From: Priestia aryabhattai
GTDB lineage: Bacteria > Bacillota > Bacilli > Bacillales > Bacillaceae_H
Assembly: GCF_023715685.1 (NCBI RefSeq)
Contig: NZ_JAMBOQ010000013.1
Coordinates: 1 to 56,323 of the forward strand
DNA length: 56,323 nt
Direction: 5' to 3'
A model generated the notes under the pieces. It saw only the letters and a program-made list of their open reading frames with translations. It made no database searches and was not told where the DNA came from. Below are positions 22,630 to 31,777 of the stretch, piece by piece (positions within the stretch are counted from its first letter, which is position 1; every line of letters begins with the position of its first letter). The translations under genes were made by a program, and so were the position numbers.

Positions 22630-23830
22630 AGCCAAGCAATTAAATAAAGACGTATTGACCCTTGCAAAAGAACGAATCTATAAAGCCTTTGAAATCTTTG
22701 ACCATGTATGTGTCAGTTTCTCGGGAGGAAAAGATTCAACGGTTTGTCTCATGCTCACATACGAGATCGCCAAGGAATTAGGTAGACTACCGCTTGATGT
22801 AGTCTTTTACGATGAAGAAGCCATTCCCTATGAAACGGAGGAATATGCCCGTCGTGTCTCGCAAATGGAGGGGATTAGCTTCCGCTGGTTTTGTCTGCCG
22901 GTCGTGCATCGTAACGCTTGTTCCCGAAAACAACCATACTGGAATCCTTGGAATCCAAAAGAGGAAGACAAGTGGGTAAGACCGCTACCTCCTGAAGCTA
23001 TCACGTATAAAGACATACCAAACTATAAGGTGCTTCCTATCCCGCAGTTAAACGGTATGCTGTTCCCGCCTAGTGAATATGGTTCGACAGGTTTAGTGAT
23101 GGGGATTAGAGCGCAGGAGAGTTTAAGCCGAAGACGAGCGGTGTCGATGAAAATAAAAGAGAATTACATTTCCCCTTCTACTGGTGAAACAGACAAAGGG
23201 AACGTGTGGAAAGTCTATCCGATTTATGACTGGTACACAGAGGATGTATGGACAGCTCCTAAAAAGTTTGGATGGGATTATAACAAAGCCTATGACGTTA
23301 TGGAAAAAGCGGGCATTAAACACAATCAGCAACGGTGTGCTCCACCATACGGAGAAGAACCGCTCGGAGGATTGTATTTATTTAAAACGTGTTTCCCTGA
23401 TATTTGGGACAAGATGAGCGAACGAGTTCCAGGCGCAAATACCGCTTCTATGTATGCCCGAACAGAATTGTATTCCTTCGGAAAAAAAGCGGTACGACCT
23501 GAAGGCATGACGTGGGAGGAAGCCATTAACTACTACATCAAGAAGTTTGATGACAATTCCCAAAAGATGATAGCGAAACGTATTCAAGATGAAATCAAGC
23601 TGCACTACAAAAAGACGAAAGACCCGATACTCGATACAACCCCTCACTATGATACAGGTTTATCGTGGGATTTCCTGCTCATGCTTGCTCAACGTGGGGA
23701 TTTTAAGGGACGTCGAAGCCCTTTGCATAAAGTGGACTATGAAAACCGTCATAAAGCAAAAGAGAAGTATTACAAAGCCCTTGAGGAAAAATTAAAGGAG
23801 GACCCGAACTATGCCAAACGGAATCGATAA
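22613..23830 (+). CDS. ibrA: IbrA-like PAPS-reductase family protein
   Basis: A 405-residue protein. PP-loop motif SFSGGKDSTVCLML (~40) and the VFYDEEAIPYETEEYARR segment of DUF3440/IbrA proteins are followed by GIRAQESLSRRRA and VYPIYDWYTEDVW. ATG 22613 is preferred for the GGGGAGG spacing. E. coli IbrA with IbrB activates immunoglobulin-binding genes, but the biochemistry is unclear. Its overlap with the IbrB-like gene keeps the known pair intact. Confidence 0.85.
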   Translation: MSKVYKAKQLNKDVLTLAKERIYKAFEIFDHVCVSFSGGKDSTVCLMLTYEIAKELGRLPLDVVFYDEEAIPYETEEYARRVSQMEGISFRWFCLPVVHRNACSRKQPYWNPWNPKEEDKWVRPLPPEAITYKDIPNYKVLPIPQLNGMLFPPSEYGSTGLVMGIRAQESLSRRRAVSMKIKENYISPSTGETDKGNVWKVYPIYDWYTEDVWTAPKKFGWDYNKAYDVMEKAGIKHNQQRCAPPYGEEPLGGLYLFKTCFPDIWDKMSERVPGANTASMYARTELYSFGKKAVRPEGMTWEEAINYYIKKFDDNSQKMIAKRIQDEIKLHYKKTKDPILDTTPHYDTGLSWDFLLMLAQRGDFKGRRSPLHKVDYENRHKAKEKYYKALEEKLKEDPNYAKRNR

Positions 23831-24326
23831 TCAACCTTTAAATAAAATTGAGTGGGTAGATAGAGAAAGGCTACATGCGAATGGGTACAACCCGAACCAT
23901 GTTTCTCCAAAGGAAATGCGTTTATTAAAGATTAGCATTCTAGAAGATGGGTGGACACAGCCTATCGTAGCGAGAACAGACGGTGAAATTGTGGATGGCT
24001 TCCATCGTTGGACAACCAGTAGCGATAAAGAAGTAAGTGCGATGACAGGTGGAAAAGTACCTGTTGTTTATTTAGACGTACCACTGGAACATCAAATGAT
24101 GTCTACGATTCGTCATAACCGAGCAAGAGGAAATCATGGTGTATTGAAGATGGCGGATATTGTTTGTCACTTAGTTGATAATGAGAAGCTTTCCTTTGAA
24201 GAAGTAGGGAAACGTCTGCAAATGGAAGAGGAAGAAGTAGACCGCTTATACGACCAGTCAGGAATGTTGGTTCGAGGATCCAAAGAAGGTTTCAACACAG
24301 GATGGGTTCCTAGTGATGATGTATGA
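23811..24326 (+). CDS. ibrB: IbrB-like ParB-domain protein
   Basis: A 171-residue ParB/Srx-fold protein (LHANGYNPNHVSPKEMRLLKI, GEIVDGFHRWTT, RHNRARGNH). It overlaps ibrA by 20 bp and the small terminase by 4 bp. IbrA-IbrB pairs are recurrent in phages just before terminase genes and may adenylylate or modify a nucleic acid or nucleotide; that function is unproven. Confidence 0.83.
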   Translation: MPNGIDNQPLNKIEWVDRERLHANGYNPNHVSPKEMRLLKISILEDGWTQPIVARTDGEIVDGFHRWTTSSDKEVSAMTGGKVPVVYLDVPLEHQMMSTIRHNRARGNHGVLKMADIVCHLVDNEKLSFEEVGKRLQMEEEEVDRLYDQSGMLVRGSKEGFNTGWVPSDDV

Positions 24327-24823
24327 AAGAAACACTGAAACATAAAGAAGCCTTTGAATATTACTACTCTCTAGGAGAAAAGCGCACCTATCAAAAGGTA
24401 GCTGACCATTTTAATACGAGTAAGACTACTGTTTATAAATGGTCTACGAATTTTGGATGGCTAGAGCGTGTTGCGCAGCGGGATATCGATGTAGCCAAAA
24501 GGTTAGAAAAGAAAACCACTACTACGGTTGCAGATGAAAAAGCCCGCTATCGCACGATTATCAAAGGAGCGATTGCTGATTTTGCCAAGCGATTGCAAGA
24601 TAAAGAGATTGTCGTAGATTCCGTTTTGGATTTAGAACGATTAGTTAAGTTAGATTTGTTACTCATGGGTGAACCGAATGAACGAGTGGAAGAGAAAGGG
24701 GAGACAAAACATGAGTACAACATCATACAACAAATCGAAACAGACAGTGAATCTAGAGAGCTTTTTAAAGAACTTTACAGACGACGTATGGAACAAGACC
24801 GTCAACTCCCTCGCTCGGACTGA
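24323..24823 (+). CDS. terS: Terminase small subunit
   Basis: A 166-residue protein. N-terminal HTH (YQKVADHFNTSKTTVYKWSTNFGWLERVAQRD), a central oligomerisation helix region and a C-terminal tail. It recognises the packaging site. Its last 113 bp overlap the TerL gene in another frame. Confidence 0.85.
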   Translation: MKETLKHKEAFEYYYSLGEKRTYQKVADHFNTSKTTVYKWSTNFGWLERVAQRDIDVAKRLEKKTTTTVADEKARYRTIIKGAIADFAKRLQDKEIVVDSVLDLERLVKLDLLLMGEPNERVEEKGETKHEYNIIQQIETDSESRELFKELYRRRMEQDRQLPRSD

Positions 24824-26147
24824 TTACGGATTTTATGTACAGCATGTTCACCGAGGGGTTTATGTTCCTGCAAGACATACAGACTTAATATGCAAAAAGC
24901 TAGAAGCGGTTGAGCGGGGTGAATGTACCCGCTTAATTTTATGTTTACCTCCACGACATTCAAAATCCATGACCGTATCCGAAACCTTTCCTTCATGGTT
25001 TATAGGCAAGAACCCACATAGACGAGTGATTCAAGTTTCGTATGGGGATAGTCTTGCTCAACGTTTTGGGAGAGAAAATAAAAAGAAAATCAATGAATAT
25101 GGCAAAGAGATATTCGATATTGGAATAGACCGTATGAATGCTAGTAATACCAACTTCGGTATTGATGGATATAGAGGCGGGATGATTTCCGCAGGGGTTC
25201 AGTCTTCCGTAACAGGGGAAGGTGCAGACTTACTTGTAGTCGATGACCCTATCAAAAACAGAACCGAAGCCTTATCTCCTGCTTATAAGAATCGCTTATG
25301 GAATGAGTGGCAAAATACACTCTTAACCCGATTACATCCAGGGGGAGCGGTTATTATCATTTTAACTCGGTGGTCAGAAGATGATTTAGTCGGACGATTG
25401 CTAGAAGAAGAAGGGGAAAAGTGGGATGTTATCTCCCTTCCTGCTGAAGCCGAAGATGATGATGATTTACTTGGACGCAAAATAGGTGAGCCTTTATGGC
25501 CTGAACGTGGCTATGATGAACAATGGCTTGCGGAAAAGAAAAAAGAAGTAGGTTCCCAAACGTGGGCTTCTCTTTACCAACAGCGACCTAGTCCTGAAAG
25601 TGGGAACATTATTAACCGCTCATGGTGGAAATATTACAAAGCTCCTCCTGCTCAATTTGAAGAAATCATACAGTCTTGGGATTGTAGTTTTAAAGATATG
25701 AGTACCAGTGATTATGTAGTTGGTACGGTATGGGGAAGAGTAGGAGCAAACCGCTATTTACTAGACATGGTACGTGACAAAATGGGTATCGTCGCAACTA
25801 TGCAAGCGATACGGAACATGACCGCTAAATACCCTGATGCGCAAACTAAGTTAGTGGAAGATAAAGCTAATGGTACAGCGGTCATCGAAATGTTGAAAAA
25901 CGAGATCGCAGGAATTGTTCCGTATTCGCCTAAGGAATCCAAAGTTGCTCGCTTGCAAGCTGTATCGCCACAGATGGAAGCGGGGAATATTTGGATACCT
26001 GACCCTAGTATTGCCCCTTGGGTACACGATTATGTAGAAGAAATTACAGCCTTTCCAAATGGGAAGCACGATGATGTTGTAGATTCGACTTCTATGGCAC
26101 TCCTACGCTTCATGCAAGCTCAACCGTTATTTATCGGTAGAGCCTAA
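24711..26147 (+). CDS. terL: Terminase large subunit
   Basis: A 478-residue packaging ATPase and nuclease. Walker A-like CLPPRHSKSM, Walker B DLLVVDDPI, coupling region ILTRWSEDDL. The RNase H-like nuclease has acidic residues in QSWDCSFKD, LVEDKANG and KHDDVVDS. ATG 24711 follows AAAGGGGAG. Type of packaging (pac or cos) cannot be read with confidence. Confidence 0.95.
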   Translation: MSTTSYNKSKQTVNLESFLKNFTDDVWNKTVNSLARTDYGFYVQHVHRGVYVPARHTDLICKKLEAVERGECTRLILCLPPRHSKSMTVSETFPSWFIGKNPHRRVIQVSYGDSLAQRFGRENKKKINEYGKEIFDIGIDRMNASNTNFGIDGYRGGMISAGVQSSVTGEGADLLVVDDPIKNRTEALSPAYKNRLWNEWQNTLLTRLHPGGAVIIILTRWSEDDLVGRLLEEEGEKWDVISLPAEAEDDDDLLGRKIGEPLWPERGYDEQWLAEKKKEVGSQTWASLYQQRPSPESGNIINRSWWKYYKAPPAQFEEIIQSWDCSFKDMSTSDYVVGTVWGRVGANRYLLDMVRDKMGIVATMQAIRNMTAKYPDAQTKLVEDKANGTAVIEMLKNEIAGIVPYSPKESKVARLQAVSPQMEAGNIWIPDPSIAPWVHDYVEEITAFPNGKHDDVVDSTSMALLRFMQAQPLFIGRA

Positions 26148-26182
26148 ACTCTCATAGTACATGTAAGAAAGAAGGTGAACAT

Positions 26183-28267
26183 ATGTGGACTCGCTTCAAA
26201 ACGGCATGGAAAATGGCTAAAGGAATGGAGCAAAAGTCAATTACTCCAATGCAGACCCTTCCTACTTACGCAAATAATAAGCCGATCTGGAAGGATTGGA
26301 GTACCGACAATGCGGTTGCCTATGGCTATAAATCGAGTACGTGGGTATATTCCTGTGTCTCACGTATTGCGAAAACAGCGGCTTCGGTTCCTTGGAAAGT
26401 ATACCGAGAAACAGACGAAGGATTAGAAGAAATTCCGAACCATCCGCTTGAGCTGCTACTGAAAAAGCCAAATCCTTTTATGAGTGGACAAGATATGTTT
26501 GAACGTATGGTAGGACACTTGTATTTAGGCGGTAACGGTATTTTATCTAAAGTGAAGGTCAATAATGTCGTAGCTGAATTATGGCCTGTAATGCCTGATG
26601 CTATCTCTCCTATCCCGAGCAAAACAGATTTTGTTGCAGGATATGAGTACCGAGCAAATGGGATTACGTATGAAATTCCTGCGGATGAGATTCTACACTT
26701 CATGTTCATTGATCCTGCAAATCTTTACTGGGGATTAGCTCCGCTTCAAGCGGTTGCGAGAAGTGTAGATACGGATAGTGAAATGCTAGATTGGCAGAAA
26801 GTAAGTCTACAAAACAGAGCGATTGCAGACGGTGTATTTTCTTTTAAACAACCGCTAACCCGTCAACAGTGGGAAGATGCAAGAGCTATGGTACGTGACC
26901 AACATCAAGGTTCAGGTGGTGCTCGTACTCCTTGGGTATTAGGTGGGGAAGCAAATTGGACACAGATGTCGTTAACTCCCGCTGAAATGGATTTTATCCA
27001 ATCACGTAATTTTACCCGAGAAGAAATTTGTTCCGTTTTTAATGTTCCACCTCCAATGGTCGGACTATATGAAAATGCTACGCTTAGCAATATCGAAACC
27101 GCTCGTAAAATCTTTTGGTTAGATACGATGATTCCTTTACTAGAAGATTTAAAGAGTAGCTTCAACCTAGCCTTAACTCCTGAATTTGGGGAAGGTCTTG
27201 TGCTTAGTTACGATGTATCTAGTGTGCAAGCCATTCAAGATAACTACGGGGAAAAAGTAGCTACTGCAAAAGAGTTATGGTCTATGGGTTTACCATTCAA
27301 TGAAATCAATCAACGTTTAGAATTAGGATTTGATGAAATTGAAGGTGGAGAGGTTGGATATCTTCCGCTTAACTTAATGATTGCAGGAACAGACCCAACG
27401 CAAGCCACAACGGATGCTACTTCTACAGATGAAAACGTAAACGTAAACGATGATATAAACCTAGACGCAGAACCAAATGTAGCGGGATATAAACCACGTA
27501 ACCAAAAGGCTTGGAACTTAGATACCGAAGAACAAAAAGAGCTGTACTGGAAGAACCTCGATAGCAGACGTAATGCGTGGAGTAACCAGTTCTCGAAACG
27601 TGTTGAGGATTTATTCCAAAGTGAAGCAAAAGCAGTAGCCAAAGCTTATCAAGATGGGGGAGCAGATTCAGCTTTTGAAGCCATCGAGATACGTGAAAAT
27701 ACGTGGAGCCAGTTATACAAAGCTATGTATCTAGCGGTAATTGAAGACTTCGGGGAGAATACGTGGGATTTACTGAAATCACAAGGTCCTACGAAAACCA
27801 AAGCCTTTGACCCTTGGGATGATTTTATTCAGCTATGGGTAGCAAATAGAGCCGCTGACATGGTGAAAAATGTTTTAGATACCACGAAAGATTTAATCCG
27901 TAACGTGATTGCACTTGGTCAAGAAGAAGGATTGAGTGTAGTGGAGATCGCCAAAGCCATTCGTGAACGATATGACGGTTTTACGAAACGTAGAGCGGAA
28001 GTTATTGCTCGAACGGAAACCGTAGCTTCCTCTAATTTTGGGAGTATGGCTAGTGCGAAACAGACAGGATTAAACCCAAAAAAAGTGTGGGTATCGAGCC
28101 GAGACAAGCGGGTTCGTGATACGCATGAGGGTGTAGATGGAACAATGGTAGGCATTGATGAGGAATTTCATGTAGGTGGCGACGCTATGCTTCATCCAGG
28201 CGGTGGAAGTAAAGCCAGTGAAAATGTAAATTGCCGTTGTACCCTATCGTATCGAGTAGTCAGATAA
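26183..28267 (+). CDS. Portal protein fused to MuF-like minor head protein
   Basis: A 694-residue fusion. Residues ~1-400 are an HK97-type portal (STWVYSCVSRIAKTAASVPWKVY, HPLELLLKKPNPFMSG, LSNIETARKIFW). An Asp/Asn-rich linker (~410-435) carries the DNA hexamer array. Residues ~450-694 end in the Mu gpF-type domain (ARTETVASSNFGSMASAKQTG, SRDKRVRDTHEGVDG, NVNCRCTLSY). Fusion of portal and MuF is known in some phages; it places 12 MuF domains inside or at the head vertex. Confidence 0.92.
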   Translation: MWTRFKTAWKMAKGMEQKSITPMQTLPTYANNKPIWKDWSTDNAVAYGYKSSTWVYSCVSRIAKTAASVPWKVYRETDEGLEEIPNHPLELLLKKPNPFMSGQDMFERMVGHLYLGGNGILSKVKVNNVVAELWPVMPDAISPIPSKTDFVAGYEYRANGITYEIPADEILHFMFIDPANLYWGLAPLQAVARSVDTDSEMLDWQKVSLQNRAIADGVFSFKQPLTRQQWEDARAMVRDQHQGSGGARTPWVLGGEANWTQMSLTPAEMDFIQSRNFTREEICSVFNVPPPMVGLYENATLSNIETARKIFWLDTMIPLLEDLKSSFNLALTPEFGEGLVLSYDVSSVQAIQDNYGEKVATAKELWSMGLPFNEINQRLELGFDEIEGGEVGYLPLNLMIAGTDPTQATTDATSTDENVNVNDDINLDAEPNVAGYKPRNQKAWNLDTEEQKELYWKNLDSRRNAWSNQFSKRVEDLFQSEAKAVAKAYQDGGADSAFEAIEIRENTWSQLYKAMYLAVIEDFGENTWDLLKSQGPTKTKAFDPWDDFIQLWVANRAADMVKNVLDTTKDLIRNVIALGQEEGLSVVEIAKAIRERYDGFTKRRAEVIARTETVASSNFGSMASAKQTGLNPKKVWVSSRDKRVRDTHEGVDGTMVGIDEEFHVGGDAMLHPGGGSKASENVNCRCTLSYRVVR
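27437..27460 (+). repeat. Hexamer array inside the portal-MuF gene
   Basis: GTAAAC, GTAAAC and, six bases later, ATAAAC, all in phase. It falls exactly in the inter-domain linker (ENVNVNDDINLD), where protein sequence is least constrained. Confidence 0.8.
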
Positions 28268-28286
28268 CCCAAAAGGAGTGAATGAT

Positions 28287-29087
28287 ATGTTATTTAAAAG
28301 CCTAGCGATGGAAGTAAAAGCAAATACAAGTAAACGTACGTTTTCAGGGTATGCTTCAAAATTCGGAAATGTAGATTTACACAATGACATTATCGAAAAG
28401 GGAGCTTTCACGAAAACTATTTCAGAACGTAAGCCTAAAAATATGATTAAGGTTTTATGGCAGCATATTGACCCTATCGGTATGCCTGATGTCATTGAGG
28501 AAACAGACGAAGGGTTATATGTAGAGGGGAAAATCAGTAAGACCCAAAAGGGAGACGAAGCGATTGAGCTTATGCGTGACGGTGTAGTAGATGGAATGTC
28601 CATTGGCTATGACGTAATAAAAGACGATGTGGATCAAGAAAAAGGTGTGCGTCTTTTAAAAGAGTTGAAGCTATATGAAGTTTCGATTGTAACATGGGGT
28701 GCGAATCCCGAAGCGATGATTACAAACGTGAAGCATTTACAAGCCTTAAACGATATCTTTAAAGATGACCATATCAGAAGCCTTGGAGAAATCAAAACGC
28801 TCTTAGACAAGATGAATGACCGCTTAGAGAGTGAAACATTCGGTGCGAAAGATGGAAACATTATTATCAACATGGAAGAACTAAAAGCAGGGAAAGTTTT
28901 ATCAAAAAGCAACCGTTCGAATCTGGAACAAGCGGTTCAACTTATTGAATCCGTATTAGAAACAGGTGATTCAGCTCAAACAGGCAATGAGGAAGACCAA
29001 ACAGACGATGGAAAATCTGTGAATTTAGAAGAGGATGCAGAATTAAAATCCTTGCTATCTGAAATCCGCTCTTATGCGAGAAAGTAG
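28287..29087 (+). CDS. HK97-type prohead protease
   Basis: A 266-residue U35-family protease. FSGYASKFGNVDLHNDIIEKGAF, catalytic-region His in VLWQHID, Ser in VDGMSIGYDV, and YEVSIVTWGANPEA. The C-terminal acidic helical part may act as a scaffold. ATG 28287 follows AAAAGGAG. Confidence 0.93.
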   Translation: MLFKSLAMEVKANTSKRTFSGYASKFGNVDLHNDIIEKGAFTKTISERKPKNMIKVLWQHIDPIGMPDVIEETDEGLYVEGKISKTQKGDEAIELMRDGVVDGMSIGYDVIKDDVDQEKGVRLLKELKLYEVSIVTWGANPEAMITNVKHLQALNDIFKDDHIRSLGEIKTLLDKMNDRLESETFGAKDGNIIINMEELKAGKVLSKSNRSNLEQAVQLIESVLETGDSAQTGNEEDQTDDGKSVNLEEDAELKSLLSEIRSYARK

Positions 29088-29095
29088 GTGAGAAT

Positions 29096-29578
29096 ATGAG
29101 CCGAGCCTTCTATCAAAGTTCCTTTATGGAATGGGCAACCATTAACGGATATCAAGCCTTTTTCCAACCGAACACAATTGATTTACCTGATGGTATCTCA
29201 TTAAATCAGTATGGATGGCTAGATTGCCCGACAGGTACAGATATTGTTCTTCCTCTTTGTGAATGCAAACCAACTGATAACTATGAAATCTATTGGTTTT
29301 CAGAAAAAATCGTAACCAATTCTTCCAATCCCGTTCGTATGTCTTTAGAAGGAAACTTTCATTTTGATGAGACGATAGGTGATTTTAATCCTGATTCATG
29401 GCAAACAACCGCTGGATATACTGTAACCAGTAGCAAAGACCATATTTGGAACGGAATTGCCCCTATCCGAACAGTGCCGGGGGAAGCATTGCGATTAAGA
29501 GTCTTTCCTTCACAAGGAAATAACAATGATTTTTACTTTAAATTCATTGGATTTAAAATACCGAAGGACTTTGTGTAA
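29096..29578 (+). CDS. Hypothetical late protein, possibly beta-rich
   Basis: A 160-residue protein rich in Trp, Pro, Gly and beta-type sequence (NYEIYWFSEKIVT, YFKFIGFKI). No known domain. It stands between protease and PP-loop genes and ends in a TAATG overlap with the latter. It could be a virion or substrate-binding component. Confidence 0.6.
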   Translation: MSRAFYQSSFMEWATINGYQAFFQPNTIDLPDGISLNQYGWLDCPTGTDIVLPLCECKPTDNYEIYWFSEKIVTNSSNPVRMSLEGNFHFDETIGDFNPDSWQTTAGYTVTSSKDHIWNGIAPIRTVPGEALRLRVFPSQGNNNDFYFKFIGFKIPKDFV

Positions 29579-30366
29579 TGCAGGTACTAGGTAGAAAACA
29601 AACGTCCTCTCATGAAGACTGGATAGAGGTAATGGACAATATCGAACACATTGTACCAAAGCGGGAACTGGATAATCTACTTGACCGCTCTGTTGAAGAT
29701 GTGAAGAAGAAAACCAAAGGGAAGAAAACAGCCTTTGCATGGAGCGGTGGGAAAGATAGCATTGCCCTTGAAGGTGTGATGAAAGAAGCAGGGGTTCATG
29801 AATGCTTAATGGGAATGAGTAATCTTGAATATCCCCAGTTTTTACGATGGGTAACGGATTATATGCCCGATGGATTAGAAGTCATCAATACAGGACAGGA
29901 TCTAAAATGGCTTGCGAAACATCAGGATATGCTTTTCCCTCAAGATTCAACTACAGCTGCGAAGTGGTTCAAGATGATTCAACATAAAGCCCAAGAGAAA
30001 TATTTTGAGAAACATAAGCTTGAAATCATTATCTTAGGACGAAGAAAAGCCGATGGTAACTACATTGGGAAAAAGGGAGAAAACCTTTATACCAACAGAC
30101 AGGGAATTACTCGGTTCAGCCCTATTGCAGACTGGACACATGAACATATCCTAGCTTATCTCCATTACTATTATAAGAATCCATTACCTCCGTTTTATTC
30201 GTGGCCAAGAGGATATCGATGTGGAACCCATTCATGGGCAGCTCGACAATGGTGTAACGGAATTATGGACGGTTGGAGGGAAGTTTATATGATTGATCAG
30301 GATATTGTCTTTGAAGCTTCCAAGTATATAGCTTCCGCAAAAACGTTTTTGGAGAGGATGCGCTAA
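29578..30366 (+). CDS. PP-loop ATPase, PAPS-reductase-like
   Basis: A 262-residue protein. N-terminal PP-loop AFAWSGGKDSIALEGVMKEAG (~58), INTGQDLKW, LGRRKADGN and RFSPIADWTHEHILAYLHYY, then a Cys-containing C-terminus (GYRCGTHSWAARQWC). It activates a substrate with ATP by adenylation or reduces a sulfonucleotide. It is translationally coupled (TAATG) to a class II glutamine amidotransferase. That pair recalls split asparagine-synthetase-like enzymes, where a PP-loop domain adenylates a carboxylate and the amidotransferase supplies ammonia. Confidence 0.85.
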   Translation: MQVLGRKQTSSHEDWIEVMDNIEHIVPKRELDNLLDRSVEDVKKKTKGKKTAFAWSGGKDSIALEGVMKEAGVHECLMGMSNLEYPQFLRWVTDYMPDGLEVINTGQDLKWLAKHQDMLFPQDSTTAAKWFKMIQHKAQEKYFEKHKLEIIILGRRKADGNYIGKKGENLYTNRQGITRFSPIADWTHEHILAYLHYYYKNPLPPFYSWPRGYRCGTHSWAARQWCNGIMDGWREVYMIDQDIVFEASKYIASAKTFLERMR

Positions 30367-30935
30367 TGTGTGGAATCTTTGGCTTTATCGGAAGTAAACC
30401 AGACCTGTCTTTGCTAAAAGAGATTGGAGAGCTTGCTAGTACGAGAGGGGTTCATGGTTGGGGAGTTGCAAGTGATAGGTATTTTGAAGTTGGGAACGGA
30501 AAATTGGAGCAGAAAATAGACATTCTCGATTCGTTTAAAGATGAATCGTGGTTGATTGGACATTGCAGGCTTGCGACATTTGGAAACTATAACGGTGTCG
30601 TACAACCGCTTCGTTCCGAAAGACATATCTTTGCTCATAATGGAAACGTCTATAACTATAAATACCTAGCAAACTATATTCACTATACGATGAAAACAGA
30701 TTGCGATAGTGAAGTGATAGGAGCGTTACTGGACGTAGGCTATTCACTACGAAAAGTATCTCAGCTTCTAAACCAGCCATACGCGATCTTGACCACAACC
30801 AAAAAGGGAATGTCCGCTATCCGAAAAGGACTGCCTTTGTTTGTGAGTGAGCGGGAAGAAGGGACGTATTTTTGTAGCCGAGCCTTTGACCGTAGCGAAC
30901 CGCTAAAAGAGGGTAGGGAGTACTCCTACAAGTAA
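30366..30935 (+). CDS. Stand-alone class II glutamine amidotransferase
   Basis: A 189-residue Ntn-hydrolase. Catalytic Cys2 (MCGIFGFIG), HCRLATFG, and AHNGNVYNY, CDSEVIGAL. It matches the glutaminase domain of AsnB/PurF enzymes but lacks any synthetase domain, so it must act with a partner, most simply the PP-loop protein encoded just before. It lies in the capsid operon. Confidence 0.9.
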   Translation: MCGIFGFIGSKPDLSLLKEIGELASTRGVHGWGVASDRYFEVGNGKLEQKIDILDSFKDESWLIGHCRLATFGNYNGVVQPLRSERHIFAHNGNVYNYKYLANYIHYTMKTDCDSEVIGALLDVGYSLRKVSQLLNQPYAILTTTKKGMSAIRKGLPLFVSEREEGTYFCSRAFDRSEPLKEGREYSYK

Positions 30936-30937
30936 AT

Positions 30938-30955
30938 GTTTACGTTTACGTTTAT
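30938..30955. repeat. Inverted-orientation hexamer array
   Basis: GTTTAC, GTTTAC and GTTTAT in phase, two bases after the amidotransferase stop. It opens a 142-bp non-coding gap in an otherwise tightly packed operon. Confidence 0.8.
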
Positions 30956-31077
30956 GTTTTATCGATGGATTGCATATAACAGGTTAGGAACAATCGCTCA
31001 CTTTACCTTTCTTTTGAGCCGAGCAATCACTCAAATGCAGGGGAAAAGCCGAGATATTCTTGGGAGGTTATGCTGAA

Positions 31078-31764
31078 ATGCTAGAAATGGAACAAACATT
31101 AAACGGATTTATCAATAAAGAATTACGTACTGGTGAAATCATTGACGAAAGTAGTGGAATGTATCCTACTAAACTTCTTGGTTACGAGGGAGACGGAGAG
31201 TTTGTAGCAGGTTCGGATACATCAACTATTTACGGATACGTCATTGATGGAGAAGTGGAGCTTTGTAATAACGAAAGCCACTGGACAGTTCGTGAAGGCT
31301 ACTATTTCTCAACCGTTGGAGAATTAAAAATCCAAGGTACAGGGAAAGTTGCTTTAATTGAGCGCTATGGATACCGAGGGATGTTTCAAATTGGGGGACC
31401 AGTTGAACATCGAGGACGTCTTGCTTATATAGATGGTTGCAGTGATTCGCTGTTAATCCATCCCGCTCGAAAGGGAGACCCATGCTTAAACTTATTGGTT
31501 TTCCCACCAAATATCAGACAAACCATGCACATCCACCCTTCTATTCGAATGGGGATTGTAGCAAGCGGAAAGGGACGTTGTGTAACGCCCCAAGGTGAAA
31601 AACCGCTTGTGCCTGGAACAGTCTTCTGTCTTCAAGAAATGGCTCAACACTGTTTTTATACAGATGAATCAGGTATGAAGATCGTTGCCTATCATCCTGA
31701 CAGTGATTCGGGTCCAAGTGATGAAGACCATCCAATGTTTAACCGTACACTTACAAATAGATGA
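31078..31764 (+). CDS. Cupin-domain protein
   Basis: A 228-residue protein with two cupin-like beta-barrel halves. The second has the metal site: MHIHPSIRMGIVASGKG (His-x-His) and PGTVFCLQEMAQHCF (Glu and His). The first half (YGYVIDGEVELC ... VREGYYFSTVGELKIQG) lacks the His pair. ATG 31078 follows TGGGAGG. It may bind or convert the product of the PP-loop/amidotransferase pair. It directly precedes the major capsid gene. Confidence 0.8.
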   Translation: MLEMEQTLNGFINKELRTGEIIDESSGMYPTKLLGYEGDGEFVAGSDTSTIYGYVIDGEVELCNNESHWTVREGYYFSTVGELKIQGTGKVALIERYGYRGMFQIGGPVEHRGRLAYIDGCSDSLLIHPARKGDPCLNLLVFPPNIRQTMHIHPSIRMGIVASGKGRCVTPQGEKPLVPGTVFCLQEMAQHCFYTDESGMKIVAYHPDSDSGPSDEDHPMFNRTLTNR

Positions 31765-31777
31765 GGGGGATTCACGA

